64,000 bases of DNA, taken from positions 1,116,001 to 1,180,000 of the forward strand of contig NZ_CP117880.1 of assembly GCF_028736175.1 (NCBI RefSeq), given 5' to 3'. This document shows positions 17,796 through 26,227 of the stretch, piece after piece (the first letter of the stretch is position 1; the number at the start of each line of letters is the position of its first letter). Both the position numbers and the translations under genes were made by a program. The notes under the pieces are model-generated. The model was not told the origin of the DNA, did no database searches, and worked only from the letters and a program-made list of their open reading frames with translations. This stretch comes from Sphingobacterium oryzagri (lineage in GTDB: Bacteria > Bacteroidota > Bacteroidia > Sphingobacteriales > Sphingobacteriaceae).

Positions 17796-17852
17796 GTTCA
17801 TTCCGTTTTATTTTTTGTTCAATCCGTTTTATTTTTTGTTCGATCCGTTTTC
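17796..17852. promoter_or_regulatory. 21-bp-period direct repeats, putative AraC-type operator
   Basis: Core GTTCNATCCGTTTT (first copy GTTCATTCCGTTTT) occurs at 17796, 17817 and 17838, exactly 21 bp apart, separated by ATTTTTT spacers. A 21-bp spacing places the copies on the same DNA face (two turns), which is the geometry of AraC-family half-sites. The repeats lie just upstream of the candidate hmuR -7 box. An AraC-family gene lies within the same island (22208-23185), making it the obvious candidate binder. Confidence 0.6.
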
Positions 17853-17969
17853 GTTAGCACAAAATCAACAAAATTATTACCCCATTTTTTTTGATTCATT
17901 AGTTGTTAAGTTTCTGATATTAAGTTTGTTATTTTTATCTTTTAAGAGTGTTGTCCTATTTTTTGATTT

Positions 17970-17985
17970 GTTCTATCCGTTTTCA
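17970..17985. promoter_or_regulatory. Fourth copy of the operator motif, on the hmuT side
   Basis: GTTCTATCCGTTTTC matches the core of the 21-bp repeats at 17796-17852 with one change. It lies ~30 bp upstream of a candidate promoter for hmuT (18002-18033), so the same regulator could act on both divergent operons. Confidence 0.5.
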
Positions 17986-18001
17986 GATTAAGCCTTGCTC
18001 G

Positions 18002-18033
18002 TTTGTATTTAGATTGATTAAATGCTTTTTTTG
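18002..18033 (+). promoter_or_regulatory. Candidate promoter of the hmuTU-hmuVS operon
   Basis: TTTG (18002-18005), a 20-bp spacer, then TTTTTTTG (18026-18033), one base off TAnnTTTG. Spacing and boxes fit the Bacteroidota -33/-7 pattern. Start codon at 18065 lies ~25 bp downstream of the expected start site. Confidence 0.4.
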
Positions 18034-18064
18034 TGTCGATTTACTATAAAATATAAACAGGTTG

Positions 18065-18952
18065 ATGGAAAAATCTTCCCAGAAAATAGGCTTCCCTATA
18101 GGAGGTAAGCACCTAAAAATTACAGCCATCGTTGTTTTTTGTCTTTGCTGTAGTGTTCGTATTGCTGCAAGCCCCAAGCGTATTATCAGTTTAGGTGGCG
18201 CCATTTCGGAAACGATCACAGCGCTGGGTTTTGCTGCTAATTTGGTAGCCGTTGATGTGACCAGCACTTACCCGGAATCGGTAAAGCGCTTGCCGAAGGT
18301 GAGTAAAAACCGTTCGGTATCTACCGAGGGGTTGATCAGCTATCGCCCAGATCTCGTGATAGCGCCGTATGGCGATGTGCCCGATGGTATTATACAGGCA
18401 CTTCGCGGTGCTGGTATTCGCTTTGTTGCCGTTAAACAAGAGTATTCGGTCAAAGGAGCACTTGCTTTTATCCGCGAGATCGGAAATGTGCTTGGTGTTA
18501 AAAAGCAAGGCGAGGCTTTGGCGCTGGAAACTGAAAAGCGAATAGTGAAGGTGCAGCAGTTGGTGAAATCAACCAGTATAACCAAACCTAAGGTGCTGTT
18601 TATTTACGCACGCGGCACGGGGACGATGACTGTAGCCGGCAGAGGAAGTAACATGGATGCGATTATCACATTGGCCGGTGGTAAAAATGCGATACAAGAG
18701 TTTAACCGCTACAAGACCTACAGTACAGAAGCCTTAGTCTCTGCCAATCCGGATGCCCTGCTTTTCTTTGATTTCGGTGTGCAGAGTTTAGGTGGAAAAG
18801 CGGCCGTGCTAGATATGCCGGGCGTGGCATTTACCACAGCTGGAAAGAAAAAGCGAATCATTGCCGTTGATGGTCCGTTGATGATCAACTTTAGCGTTCG
18901 GCTAGACCAGGCTATTTTGGCTTTGCATAAAGAATTAAAAGGCGCAGGGTAG
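18065..18952 (+). CDS. hmuT: Heme ABC transporter, periplasmic binding protein
   Basis: 295 residues from ATG 18065 (a TTG sits one codon upstream). N-terminal hydrophobic segment (ITAIVVFCLCCSVRIAAS), then RIISLGGAISETITALGFAANLVAVDVTSTYPE, characteristic of HmuT/HemT within the TroA-type binding-protein superfamily; conserved end MINFSVRLDQAILALHKEL. It shuttles heme from the outer-membrane receptor to the HmuUV permease. First gene of the plus-strand operon, divergent from hmuR with a shared regulatory region. Confidence 0.92.
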   Translation: MEKSSQKIGFPIGGKHLKITAIVVFCLCCSVRIAASPKRIISLGGAISETITALGFAANLVAVDVTSTYPESVKRLPKVSKNRSVSTEGLISYRPDLVIAPYGDVPDGIIQALRGAGIRFVAVKQEYSVKGALAFIREIGNVLGVKKQGEALALETEKRIVKVQQLVKSTSITKPKVLFIYARGTGTMTVAGRGSNMDAIITLAGGKNAIQEFNRYKTYSTEALVSANPDALLFFDFGVQSLGGKAAVLDMPGVAFTTAGKKKRIIAVDGPLMINFSVRLDQAILALHKELKGAG

Positions 18953-18975
18953 TAGCCGTAAGTTTTATACACACT

Positions 18976-20019
18976 ATGGTAAATAAAAAAATAATATACT
19001 GTGGACTGATCGTCGGATTGATGGCTGTCTTGCTGGCTTCGTTGGGCTTGGGTGCAATGAAAATACCTTTGCTGGATGTCCTGACGATCTTGGGAAAGCA
19101 AATCGGGCTGGCCGCTGATCGTCCGGTCAATGATCTGTATGAGAATGTACTACTGTTTGTACGTTTGCCTCGCGTTGTGCTGGGCATTTTGGTAGGCGCG
19201 GCACTAGGTATTTCTGGGGCGGCCGTTCAGGGAATTTTTCGTAATCCACTTGCTGAACCCGGGCTTATCGGTATCTCGGCAGGTGCTTCGCTATTTGCGG
19301 TATTGGTAATCGGCATGGAAAGCTTATTGTTTATCTCGCTGGCCAATTTGCTCGGCCTTTATCTGTTGGCTTTTGCGGCATTCTCAGGTGCGGGGCTGGC
19401 GGCTTTGTTGGTTTACCAGTTTTCTAAAACCGAGGGAAAACCCAATGTGGCTACGATGTTATTGGCCGGAATAGCGATCAATGCCTTAGCGGGTGCGCTC
19501 ACCGGTCTTTTTACCTACCTGGCGGATGAGCAGCAGCTGCGTACCATTACGTTTTGGATGTTGGGCAGCCTGGGCGGTGCCAATTGGGCTACTGTGCTTG
19601 GCGTATTGCCGTTTATTGTGTTGCCGGTGCTGATCTTGCCATTTTACGGTAGAGGACTCAACTTATTTGCTATCGGGGAAAGCCAGGCGGAGCAGATCGG
19701 TGTGAATCCCAATCGCATAAAATCGGTGGTTGTTTTGCTTTCTACCTTGGCGGTAGGCGCCTGCGTTTCGGTAACAGGTATTATTGGTTTTGTGGGCTTA
19801 TTGGTTCCGCATATCATACGTTTGCTGGGCGGCGTAGATCATCGATTGGTGTTGCCCGCCTCTGCTTTACTCGGGGCGCTGGTACTAACCGTCTCAGATA
19901 TGTTGGCGCGCATACTTGTGGCGCCCGTAGAGCTGCCCATAGGCGTGATCACAGCCTTGCTGGGCACACCGGTATTTTTATATATCCTGTATAAAGACAA
20001 GAAGAAGATATTGAATTAG
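18976..20019 (+). CDS. hmuU: Heme ABC transporter permease (FecCD family)
   Basis: 347 residues with 8-10 membrane segments. Family hallmarks: RLPRVVLGILVGAALGISGAAVQG, FRNPLAEPGLIGISAGASL, and GIIGFVGLLVPHIIRLLGGVDHR, the cytoplasmic loop contacting the ATPase. It forms the dimeric channel for heme in the inner membrane. It lies 23 bp after hmuT and 33 bp before the ATPase gene. Confidence 0.93.
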   Translation: MVNKKIIYCGLIVGLMAVLLASLGLGAMKIPLLDVLTILGKQIGLAADRPVNDLYENVLLFVRLPRVVLGILVGAALGISGAAVQGIFRNPLAEPGLIGISAGASLFAVLVIGMESLLFISLANLLGLYLLAFAAFSGAGLAALLVYQFSKTEGKPNVATMLLAGIAINALAGALTGLFTYLADEQQLRTITFWMLGSLGGANWATVLGVLPFIVLPVLILPFYGRGLNLFAIGESQAEQIGVNPNRIKSVVVLLSTLAVGACVSVTGIIGFVGLLVPHIIRLLGGVDHRLVLPASALLGALVLTVSDMLARILVAPVELPIGVITALLGTPVFLYILYKDKKKILN

Positions 20020-20052
20020 TTTGCCTCGCAAACGCACGTTAGCCAATCTCGT

Positions 20053-21891
20053 ATGATTAGAGTAGAGTCCATAAGCTTTGAGATCAACAAAAGACAATTG
20101 TTGAAAGACATAACCTTCAGTATTCGCAAAGGAGAGATGTTAGCCATCCTGGGTGCCAATGGCGCCGGCAAATCCACGTTGATGAAGATATTATGTCGGG
20201 AAAAAAAACCGTCTGAAGGTCGAATCATATACCACGGGCGAGATATGAGCAGTTATTCCATCAAGGAGCTGGCGAGTATGCGCGCCACGCTGTATCAGCA
20301 AAATGCCATTAGTTTGGCATTTACGGTGGCAGAAGTTGTGCTTATGGGGCGTTATGGTAAAACGGGCAAGCAACAGGAACTTTCGGACAAGCTAGTTTTG
20401 GAAGAAACCATGAGTGTTTGTGGGATTGCGCACCTAGCGGATCGCTCAATGCTAACCCTCTCAGGAGGCGAGCAGCAGCGGGTGCATTTTGCCCGCGTAT
20501 TGGCGCAAATCTGGGACTGTAAAGAAGCCTTGCTTTTGCTTGATGAGCCCATTGCCAATATGGATTTGCTCTATCAACACCAAACGTTGGCCATTGCAAA
20601 TGCCTTAACTAAAAAAGGTTTTATGGTCATCTGCGTGCTGCACGAGATTAATCTTGCGGCACAGTATGCCGATCGGGTAATTATGCTGAAAGGCGGCCGC
20701 AAATGGTGGGATGGTACACCGGAGGAAGTTTTTACGGCAAAGCATATTTTTTCGGCATTTGGCGTTGATGCGCAGGTTCGTATGGATCCGCAAACCTTGA
20801 CCACGCAGGTCGCGCCAGTAGCTGTCCGGTTGGAAGCAACACATTTCAACTCGCATATTGCCGCGTCTTACCACCGGCTTTCTTTGAAAGACCGTATGCT
20901 GGCCTACGTTGAGCAAAATCCGACGAAACCGCTGTGGCAGGTTGCTGATGCCTTGGGCACACGCGAAGCCGATTTGTTGCTGCTCGACCTGGGCCATAGT
21001 GTGGTGCTATTGGAAAATCAGATGGAAAAGATTTTACAGCGTGTGGAAAGTTTGGGCTGGGTAAGGGCGATCACGTACAATCTAAATTGCGAAAACCAAC
21101 GGGAGGGTGTTTACCGTAATTTCACCAAAGAAGCACATGTAACCCTATTTTTGGGCGAAGATATTGATTTACGCATTTTTACGAACCGGTGGGCGGTAGC
21201 GCTGGCCGTATGCAAAGAGGGGATGGAAAGCTTGCAATTTTTTGATCAAATGGGAAAGGCCGTTCACAAAATTATGTTGACGGAAGGCAGCTACCGAGAA
21301 GCATTTTTGGAGTTGGTCACGGATTTCCAGGGGATCCGACAGGAAATGCCGGTATGGGAGCGTACGGTGAAAAAGAACCTGCCGGAACGGCGCGATGCAG
21401 AAATTGATGTGCTGGATTTCAGGCAGTCCTGGGATAATATGCAAGATACGCATGAGTTTTTTGGCTTGTTAAAGCGCTATGGCATGACGCGTTTGCAAGC
21501 TCTTCGCTTGGCGGCTGGTCGCCGCGCTGTACAAGTGACCTTTGCGTCTTTTCGACGTACTATTACCCAGTGCTCTGTCGAAAAAGTGCCGCTGATGGTG
21601 TTTACAGCCAACGAAGGCTGTGTGCAGATTAATACGGGCGAACTCAAGCGCATTGATCAACATGGGCAATGGCTTACTTTGGAAAGTAATACTACGGGAA
21701 AAATCCGGTTGAATGAAGATGCCGTCAATTCGGTGTGGCATGTTGTCAAGCCAACGGTAGACGGTGAAGTTAATTCCCTGGAACTGTATGATACCGCAGG
21801 AGAGATGATCGTACAGTTTTTCGGTGAGCGTAAGCCTGGCATCGCCGAGCTGGAAAGTTGGCGGGAAGCTTTGGGCTATGGTGTGGTTTAA
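20053..21891 (+). CDS. hmuV-hmuS: Fused heme ABC transporter ATPase and HmuS-like heme-handling protein
   Basis: 612 residues, two proteins in one. Residues 1-~258 are an ABC ATPase: Walker A GANGAGKST (34-42), signature LSGGEQQRV (136-144), Walker B LLLDEP (161-166), H-loop His197. Residues ~270-612 are a full-length ChuS/HemS/HmuS-like domain: internal-repeat pieces CENQREGVYRNF (~346-357), DTHEFFGLL with His467 in the region of the HemS/ChuS heme ligand, and the family ending KPTVDGEVNSLELYD plus MIVQFFGERKPGIAEL. It would both power heme import and receive or degrade heme on the cytoplasmic side. Frame and lengths argue against a sequencing artefact. Confidence 0.92.
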   Translation: MIRVESISFEINKRQLLKDITFSIRKGEMLAILGANGAGKSTLMKILCREKKPSEGRIIYHGRDMSSYSIKELASMRATLYQQNAISLAFTVAEVVLMGRYGKTGKQQELSDKLVLEETMSVCGIAHLADRSMLTLSGGEQQRVHFARVLAQIWDCKEALLLLDEPIANMDLLYQHQTLAIANALTKKGFMVICVLHEINLAAQYADRVIMLKGGRKWWDGTPEEVFTAKHIFSAFGVDAQVRMDPQTLTTQVAPVAVRLEATHFNSHIAASYHRLSLKDRMLAYVEQNPTKPLWQVADALGTREADLLLLDLGHSVVLLENQMEKILQRVESLGWVRAITYNLNCENQREGVYRNFTKEAHVTLFLGEDIDLRIFTNRWAVALAVCKEGMESLQFFDQMGKAVHKIMLTEGSYREAFLELVTDFQGIRQEMPVWERTVKKNLPERRDAEIDVLDFRQSWDNMQDTHEFFGLLKRYGMTRLQALRLAAGRRAVQVTFASFRRTITQCSVEKVPLMVFTANEGCVQINTGELKRIDQHGQWLTLESNTTGKIRLNEDAVNSVWHVVKPTVDGEVNSLELYDTAGEMIVQFFGERKPGIAELESWREALGYGVV

Positions 21892-21900
21892 TTCGTATAA

Positions 21901-22218
21901 ATGGTTATGAAAAAGCAGAAACAAGCAGATCATCAACATACTGGGGCGGTAGCGGGGCTGCTCAGTCAATTGCAAAGCTACTGCGTTGCGCGTCGAATGA
22001 AGTATTCTGAAAAGCGCCTTATGGTAGCTATTAAACTCGCGGAGATTGATAGGAAGATTGAAGCGGAAGAGCTTTGGATTCTCTTAAAAAAAGATGGCTA
22101 CCCCATTAGTATTGCATCGGTTTACCTTAATTTGGGTGTCTTGGTCGATGCCGGAATCTGTATTTCCGAACGTATCACACAGCGGCAGGCGCTATACTGT
22201 GTGCGGGCTATAGCTTGA
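21901..22218 (+). CDS. Short Fur-like winged-helix protein lacking the C-terminal domain
   Basis: 105 residues. Residues ~34-90 (MKYSEKRLMVAIKL, then AEELWILLKKDGYPISIAS, VYLNLGVLVDAGI) follow the Fur DNA-binding domain pattern TPQR...AEELY..L......S.ATVYRNL..L..AGL. The usual Fur C-terminal domain with its metal sites (HHDH, cysteines) is absent; the protein ends about 15 residues after the wing. It starts 9 bp after hmuVS, so it is in the same operon. Its 3' end overlaps the convergent AraC gene by 11 bp. It may be a metal-blind regulator or a Fur antagonist; this is inference. Confidence 0.65.
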   Translation: MVMKKQKQADHQHTGAVAGLLSQLQSYCVARRMKYSEKRLMVAIKLAEIDRKIEAEELWILLKKDGYPISIASVYLNLGVLVDAGICISERITQRQALYCVRAIA

Positions 22219-23185
22219 CCTCGCTAGGTGGCATACCATAGTAGCGCTTGAACGCATTGGTAAAACTAGCTTGGTGTTTGAAACCTACCAGATTACCAAT
22301 TTCGTACATGTTGCCACGCTTCTCTTCCACGATCAGTCGGCGTGCCTCTACCATGCGTTTACGCGTGATAAAATCGTAGATCGTCGTGCCAAAGTACTTT
22401 TTAAAACCAGTGCGCAATTTCGATTCGTTGAGTAAAGCTTTCTTTGCCAGCTCTTTTTGCGTAGGTGGGTTAACAAAATTCTGTTCCAACAATTCGCGCA
22501 CACGGTCTAGCTTTTCAATATCTTCATCTTGCAAAACTTCTTTTTCGTCTTGCAAATACTGGCTAAACTGTTCCAGTTGATACATGATCAGTTCCAGGAT
22601 ACGCGCATCGGTAAACATGCGTTTTAAATGCCCATCCTGTTTGCACTCGCGGATGCCCTCGATGGCCTGACGCATCTCTGGTGTGACATACAAATCTTCA
22701 TCGGTAAACGAGCTCGTGATACCTTTTTCCATTTCTCGCAGAAAATCCTCGTGCAGCGGCGAGGTAGTATCCACCAGATTCAAGTAATAATCTTTGGAAA
22801 GTACCACCAAAAAGTAGATGTACTCCATTTCAGCCCGTACTTCGTAAGATTCTTTCTGCGTCGGTAAGTAGCGTATATTGTGTCGGCTTCGCCCATAGCG
22901 TGGTTTGCTTTTATTTCCGGTTTTCTTTTCTTTACTAAATATAAATTGGCTGGCAATGGCATCTCCTACTATCTCGGTCTCGATTCGCACATTCTCGCTA
23001 AAGTTCATTTCGGCATACAATAAGAAAAGTCCGTTGGTAGAAAGCTGGTAGTTTTTCATATCTACCGGAGTTTGTTTGATATTGACTTGCCGTTCCGAAA
23101 GTCGGTGGTTAGACACAAACTTCGCTGGAAGTTCTTCCATAAAGAGGTATTCGTTGTGATTCTCTATTTTCGCTTTGATCAACAT
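22208..23185 (-). CDS. AraC-family transcriptional regulator
   Basis: 325 residues. The N-terminal ~210 residues are a sensor domain of the PchR-like type without catalytic motifs. The C-terminal ~100 residues hold the two HTH motifs: PPTQKELAKKALLNESKLRTGFKKYFGTTIYDF and then the second HTH MYEIGNLVGFKHQASFTNAFKRYYGMPPSE, the conserved AraC signature. PchR-like regulators in iron loci sense siderophores or heme and activate uptake genes. Placed next to the heme island and convergent with the Fur-like gene, it is the likely binder of the 21-bp repeats in the hmuR-hmuT region. Confidence 0.88.
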   Translation of the reverse strand: MLIKAKIENHNEYLFMEELPAKFVSNHRLSERQVNIKQTPVDMKNYQLSTNGLFLLYAEMNFSENVRIETEIVGDAIASQFIFSKEKKTGNKSKPRYGRSRHNIRYLPTQKESYEVRAEMEYIYFLVVLSKDYYLNLVDTTSPLHEDFLREMEKGITSSFTDEDLYVTPEMRQAIEGIRECKQDGHLKRMFTDARILELIMYQLEQFSQYLQDEKEVLQDEDIEKLDRVRELLEQNFVNPPTQKELAKKALLNESKLRTGFKKYFGTTIYDFITRKRMVEARRLIVEEKRGNMYEIGNLVGFKHQASFTNAFKRYYGMPPSEVKL

Positions 23186-23273
23186 GGCAAGTTTTCTATA
23201 ATACGCTGGAGGTTCTTAACCCTACAAATATATTATATTATTTATAAAGAATCTAAATAAGCAAATGATTATT

Positions 23274-23834
23274 TCAAAACCTTTTGGTTTTCTCCTGCGT
23301 TTCGTACTGTAATTTAAGCAGCAGGGTGCTTTTCTCGAAATACGTTACTGCTTCGAGCAGGTTGTCAAATGTTGCCTGCTGCAACTGGCGAAATAAGGTC
23401 TGTAAAAAATTCTCGACTAGCTGATAGCACCAACTTGCTAAGCCTTGGGGTAGCTCTACGCTAGGCACATAACGACCTTTACTGATCAACGCTTTGCGCA
23501 GGGCATTGCTGGTGTTTTCGATCAGCAACAAGCCCAAAGTGGGCGTCGCGCTTATTGCTGCAGCATCCATATCGTATTCTGGCATTTTGCGAAGATTTTT
23601 AAGGGTATTTTTCGCAATTTCGAGAAAGGCACTTCGAATGAGGTCGGTGTCTTGTGTTTCCCAGGTAAAGATTTCCACTAGCTCATCCACACGCCGTGTC
23701 GCATGTGCAATCTGCACGTCCAATAGCCGAACTTCATGACTTAATAGCCCGTGCTGTCTAAGCCGATTTACTTCGCTTAGCTTGTTGGCAAGATCCTTAC
23801 TGGTCTGAAAATAGGCTAATACGTTGTCATTCAT
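23274..23834 (-). CDS. Uncharacterised helical protein
   Basis: 186 residues, predicted almost fully alpha-helical, with no signal peptide, membrane segment or known motif. Leu-rich amphipathic stretches (DLANKLSEVNRLRQHGLLSHE; FLQTLFRQLQQATFDNLLEA) suggest a helical bundle. It lies 88 bp upstream of the AraC gene on the same strand and might be cotranscribed with it. A good candidate -7 box is found upstream (23890-23897). I do not recognise the family. Confidence 0.6.
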   Translation of the reverse strand: MNDNVLAYFQTSKDLANKLSEVNRLRQHGLLSHEVRLLDVQIAHATRRVDELVEIFTWETQDTDLIRSAFLEIAKNTLKNLRKMPEYDMDAAAISATPTLGLLLIENTSNALRKALISKGRYVPSVELPQGLASWCYQLVENFLQTLFRQLQQATFDNLLEAVTYFEKSTLLLKLQYETQEKTKRF

Positions 23835-23889
23835 CTTGCAATGTGCTGCTTCTCGTCATAGATGGCTTTGTTATGCCGTCAACTCGAAG

Positions 23890-23922
23890 CAAATATAATA
23901 CTCTCACGTAAAAAAATGCAAG
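23890..23922 (-). promoter_or_regulatory. Candidate promoter for the uncharacterised gene and araC-type gene
   Basis: On the minus strand, CTTGC (around 23919) is followed ~20 bp later by TATATTTG (23897-23890), a perfect TAnnTTTG -7 box. It lies 56 bp upstream of the start at 23834. The rest of the 379-bp gap up to 24213 is AT-rich and shows no gene. Confidence 0.45.
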
Positions 23923-24162
23923 CTCTTCCTGAGTGACGATGCTGTTTTAAAATAGGTGTTATTGCCGGCCGAACCAAAATAAATAGCCGAAAAGTGATGT
24001 CTGGTTTCTGTTGTACCATCATGTTTTTGTTATTGAAAAGTTGTGTATAGAAATTTAGTTTCTTGATAATAAAACGATAAAGTGTGCAATTGACGTAAAT
24101 GGGAATTATTCTCAACAATCGGGAATAAGTAGATTTTTTTTCAACGAAAGCTATAATTTTTT

Positions 24163-24170
24163 TATATTTG
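24163..24170 (+). promoter_or_regulatory. Candidate -7 box for the ankyrin-ApbE operon
   Basis: TATATTTG matches TAnnTTTG and lies 44 bp upstream of the ankyrin gene start. No convincing -33 box precedes it (a T-rich run lies at the expected place). None of the heme-locus operator motifs is present here. Confidence 0.4.
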
Positions 24171-24213
24171 AACTTCGATTTAGATTAAATATAAATAATT
24201 AGACATTTTTGGC

Positions 24214-25725
24214 ATGATAAAGCGTTTTTTATTCAGTGCGTTCTTGTTAGCTACCCTAGGCGGATATGCGCAAACAAGTACTTTATTAAATGGTGATTAT
24301 TGGAAGAGCAACCCTGATCTTTCAGCTGTAAAGGCGGAGATCGCTAAAGGTAATAGTCCTTCGACACCTAATCCTGCATCTTTTGACCCGGTTACGATGG
24401 CAATACTCAATAAAGCGTCGAATGATGTTATCAAATATATGATTGAGCAGGAAGGTAACGGCGTACAAAAGAAAACACACCATAGCCGCAGTTATCTCCA
24501 TTGGGCAGCATCAAGCGGCAACTTAGAATTAGTCGAGTATCTTATTGCCAAAGGTGCTGATGTAAAATATCAAGATAGCCACGGTGATGCTATTGCGGCC
24601 TATGCGGCGGCAGGCGGCAACCGTAATACGGCAGTTTTTGATGCTTTGTTTAAGGCGGGTGTAGATCCAAAACAGCGGTACGAAGGTGGTGCAACATTAT
24701 TAATGTTAGCTGTCGCTGCAGACGAGGATCTGTCGATGACAAATTATTTTGTTGCTAAAGGTCTTTCTATCCAAGATAAGGATGATGCTGGAAGCACCGT
24801 AGCCGATTATGCTGTTAGACTTGGAAATAAGGCTATTGTCGAGCAACTCCTGAAAAAAGGTGTAAAGCTCAGCAACAATGCTTTGTTTTTTGCAACACAA
24901 GGTTCTCGTCAGTCGGTCAACGGTTTAGATACTTATAAATACCTGGTAGAAACACAAGGTTTAGATCCAAAAGCGACCAATAAAGATGGTGCAACGATCC
25001 TTCATCCGTTGTTGCGCCGCCCCAATATGGAAGTCGTTAATTACTTCTTGGAAAAAGGAGTTGACGTGAAAAAGGCAGATAATGAAGGAAATACCCTATT
25101 AATGGTTGCTGCTGCTGGTCGTGATGCAAAGTTGCTGGAAACGCTGCTCGCCAAAGGGAGTAATGTTAATGCGCAAAATGAAAAAGGCGAATCGGCTTTG
25201 ACAAGGGCGATTGCTAACGGTTCTACCGAAGGTGTTGCTTTTCTTTTGAAGAACGGAGCCGATGTAAGCGTGTTGGATAAAGACGGTAATAATTTAGCGT
25301 TTTACTGGTTTAATTCTTTTAGAGAAGCAGGCGCTGGCGGGCATGGTGGTCCAAGACAAGCTCCACAACCGCAAGGCGATGAGTTTGCCGATAAATTAAC
25401 CTTGTTGAAAAGTGCGGGTTATGAAGTCACTGCACCACAGGGCGACGGCAGCTCGTTATTTCACTTGGCTGTAGCCAAAGAAAATTTGAACCTGCTCAAG
25501 AAGGCAGCCGATCTTGGCGCAAATATCGATGCGCAGGATGCCGCAGGAACTACTGCTTTGCACAAAGCAGCGTTGATTGCTAAAGACGATACGTTGTTAA
25601 AAGCTTTGGTGGCTTTAGGTGCAAAAAAGGATTTGAAAACAGAATTTGATGAAACGGCGTACGATCTGGCCAAGGACAATGAATTTCTTGCAGAAAATAA
25701 GGTGTCAATAGATTTTTTAAAATAG
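24214..25725 (+). CDS. Exported ankyrin-repeat protein
   Basis: 503 residues. Signal peptide [20 protein letters not shown]. From ~residue 85 to the end run about ten ankyrin repeats, visible as recurrent G-A-D-V/N...D..G.T.L..AA...N...V..LL..GA, e.g. [39 protein letters not shown] and [14 protein letters not shown]. Repeats mediate protein-protein contacts; in the periplasm this may scaffold a redox partner. First gene of a four-gene operon with 11 bp to the DUF2271 gene. No enzymatic motif. Confidence 0.85.
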   Translation: MIKRFLFSAFLLATLGGYAQTSTLLNGDYWKSNPDLSAVKAEIAKGNSPSTPNPASFDPVTMAILNKASNDVIKYMIEQEGNGVQKKTHHSRSYLHWAASSGNLELVEYLIAKGADVKYQDSHGDAIAAYAAAGGNRNTAVFDALFKAGVDPKQRYEGGATLLMLAVAADEDLSMTNYFVAKGLSIQDKDDAGSTVADYAVRLGNKAIVEQLLKKGVKLSNNALFFATQGSRQSVNGLDTYKYLVETQGLDPKATNKDGATILHPLLRRPNMEVVNYFLEKGVDVKKADNEGNTLLMVAAAGRDAKLLETLLAKGSNVNAQNEKGESALTRAIANGSTEGVAFLLKNGADVSVLDKDGNNLAFYWFNSFREAGAGGHGGPRQAPQPQGDEFADKLTLLKSAGYEVTAPQGDGSSLFHLAVAKENLNLLKKAADLGANIDAQDAAGTTALHKAALIAKDDTLLKALVALGAKKDLKTEFDETAYDLAKDNEFLAENKVSIDFLK

Positions 25726-25736
25726 GTAGATAAAAC

Positions 25737-26222
25737 ATGAATATATTTTTTAAGCTGCTTTTACTCGTTGTGTGCTGCTTCGCAGGTATCAACCATGGGT
25801 TTGGGCAGTCCAGTAAATACAAGTGCTTGATCCAGATGAACAGTTATGAAGGCGAGGGTGCTTACGTGATCATCTCGCTGATCAAGCCTAATGGAACTTA
25901 CGATAAAACATTATCGGTACTAGGGCCGGATAAGCAATGGTATAATACGCTGAAAGAATGGTATAAATTTCAAGGAACTGCCAAAGAAAAACTGAGCGCT
26001 GTCACTGGTGCGTCGGTTGGCGGTGGTGATCGCGCCATGCGTACCATTAGCATTGAAGATGCCAAATTGAACAAAGGATATAAGATTCGTTTTGAGTCGG
26101 CCGTAGAAGAGCAAAAGTATCATATCCAGGATGTAGAAATTCCATTGACAAGTGAAGCCGTGACTGAGCGAGCAACAGGTAAAGGCTATATAAGGTTTGT
26201 GAAACTTAGTAAAGTACAGTAA
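25737..26222 (+). CDS. DUF2271 protein, predicted substrate for covalent flavinylation
   Basis: 161 residues with signal peptide ending GFGQS. The body matches DUF2271 (GAYVIISLIKPNGTYDKTL, WYNTLKEWYKF). Residues 89-93 read VTGAS, the (S/T)GA(S/T) motif to which ApbE enzymes attach FMN by a phosphoester; Ser93 would be the acceptor. The Asp usually found before the motif is replaced by Ser. It lies between the ankyrin gene and a PepSY-type reductase gene, with an apbE gene two genes on, consistent with an extracytoplasmic flavoprotein receiving electrons from the membrane reductase. Confidence 0.75.
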   Translation: MNIFFKLLLLVVCCFAGINHGFGQSSKYKCLIQMNSYEGEGAYVIISLIKPNGTYDKTLSVLGPDKQWYNTLKEWYKFQGTAKEKLSAVTGASVGGGDRAMRTISIEDAKLNKGYKIRFESAVEEQKYHIQDVEIPLTSEAVTERATGKGYIRFVKLSKVQ

Positions 26223-26227
26223 AACGC

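Noticed and set aside
17796..17852. Short direct repeats considered as a CRISPR array or phase-variable repeat
   Set aside because: Spacers are only 7 bp of T-rich sequence and no cas genes are present; the position at a promoter fits an operator better.
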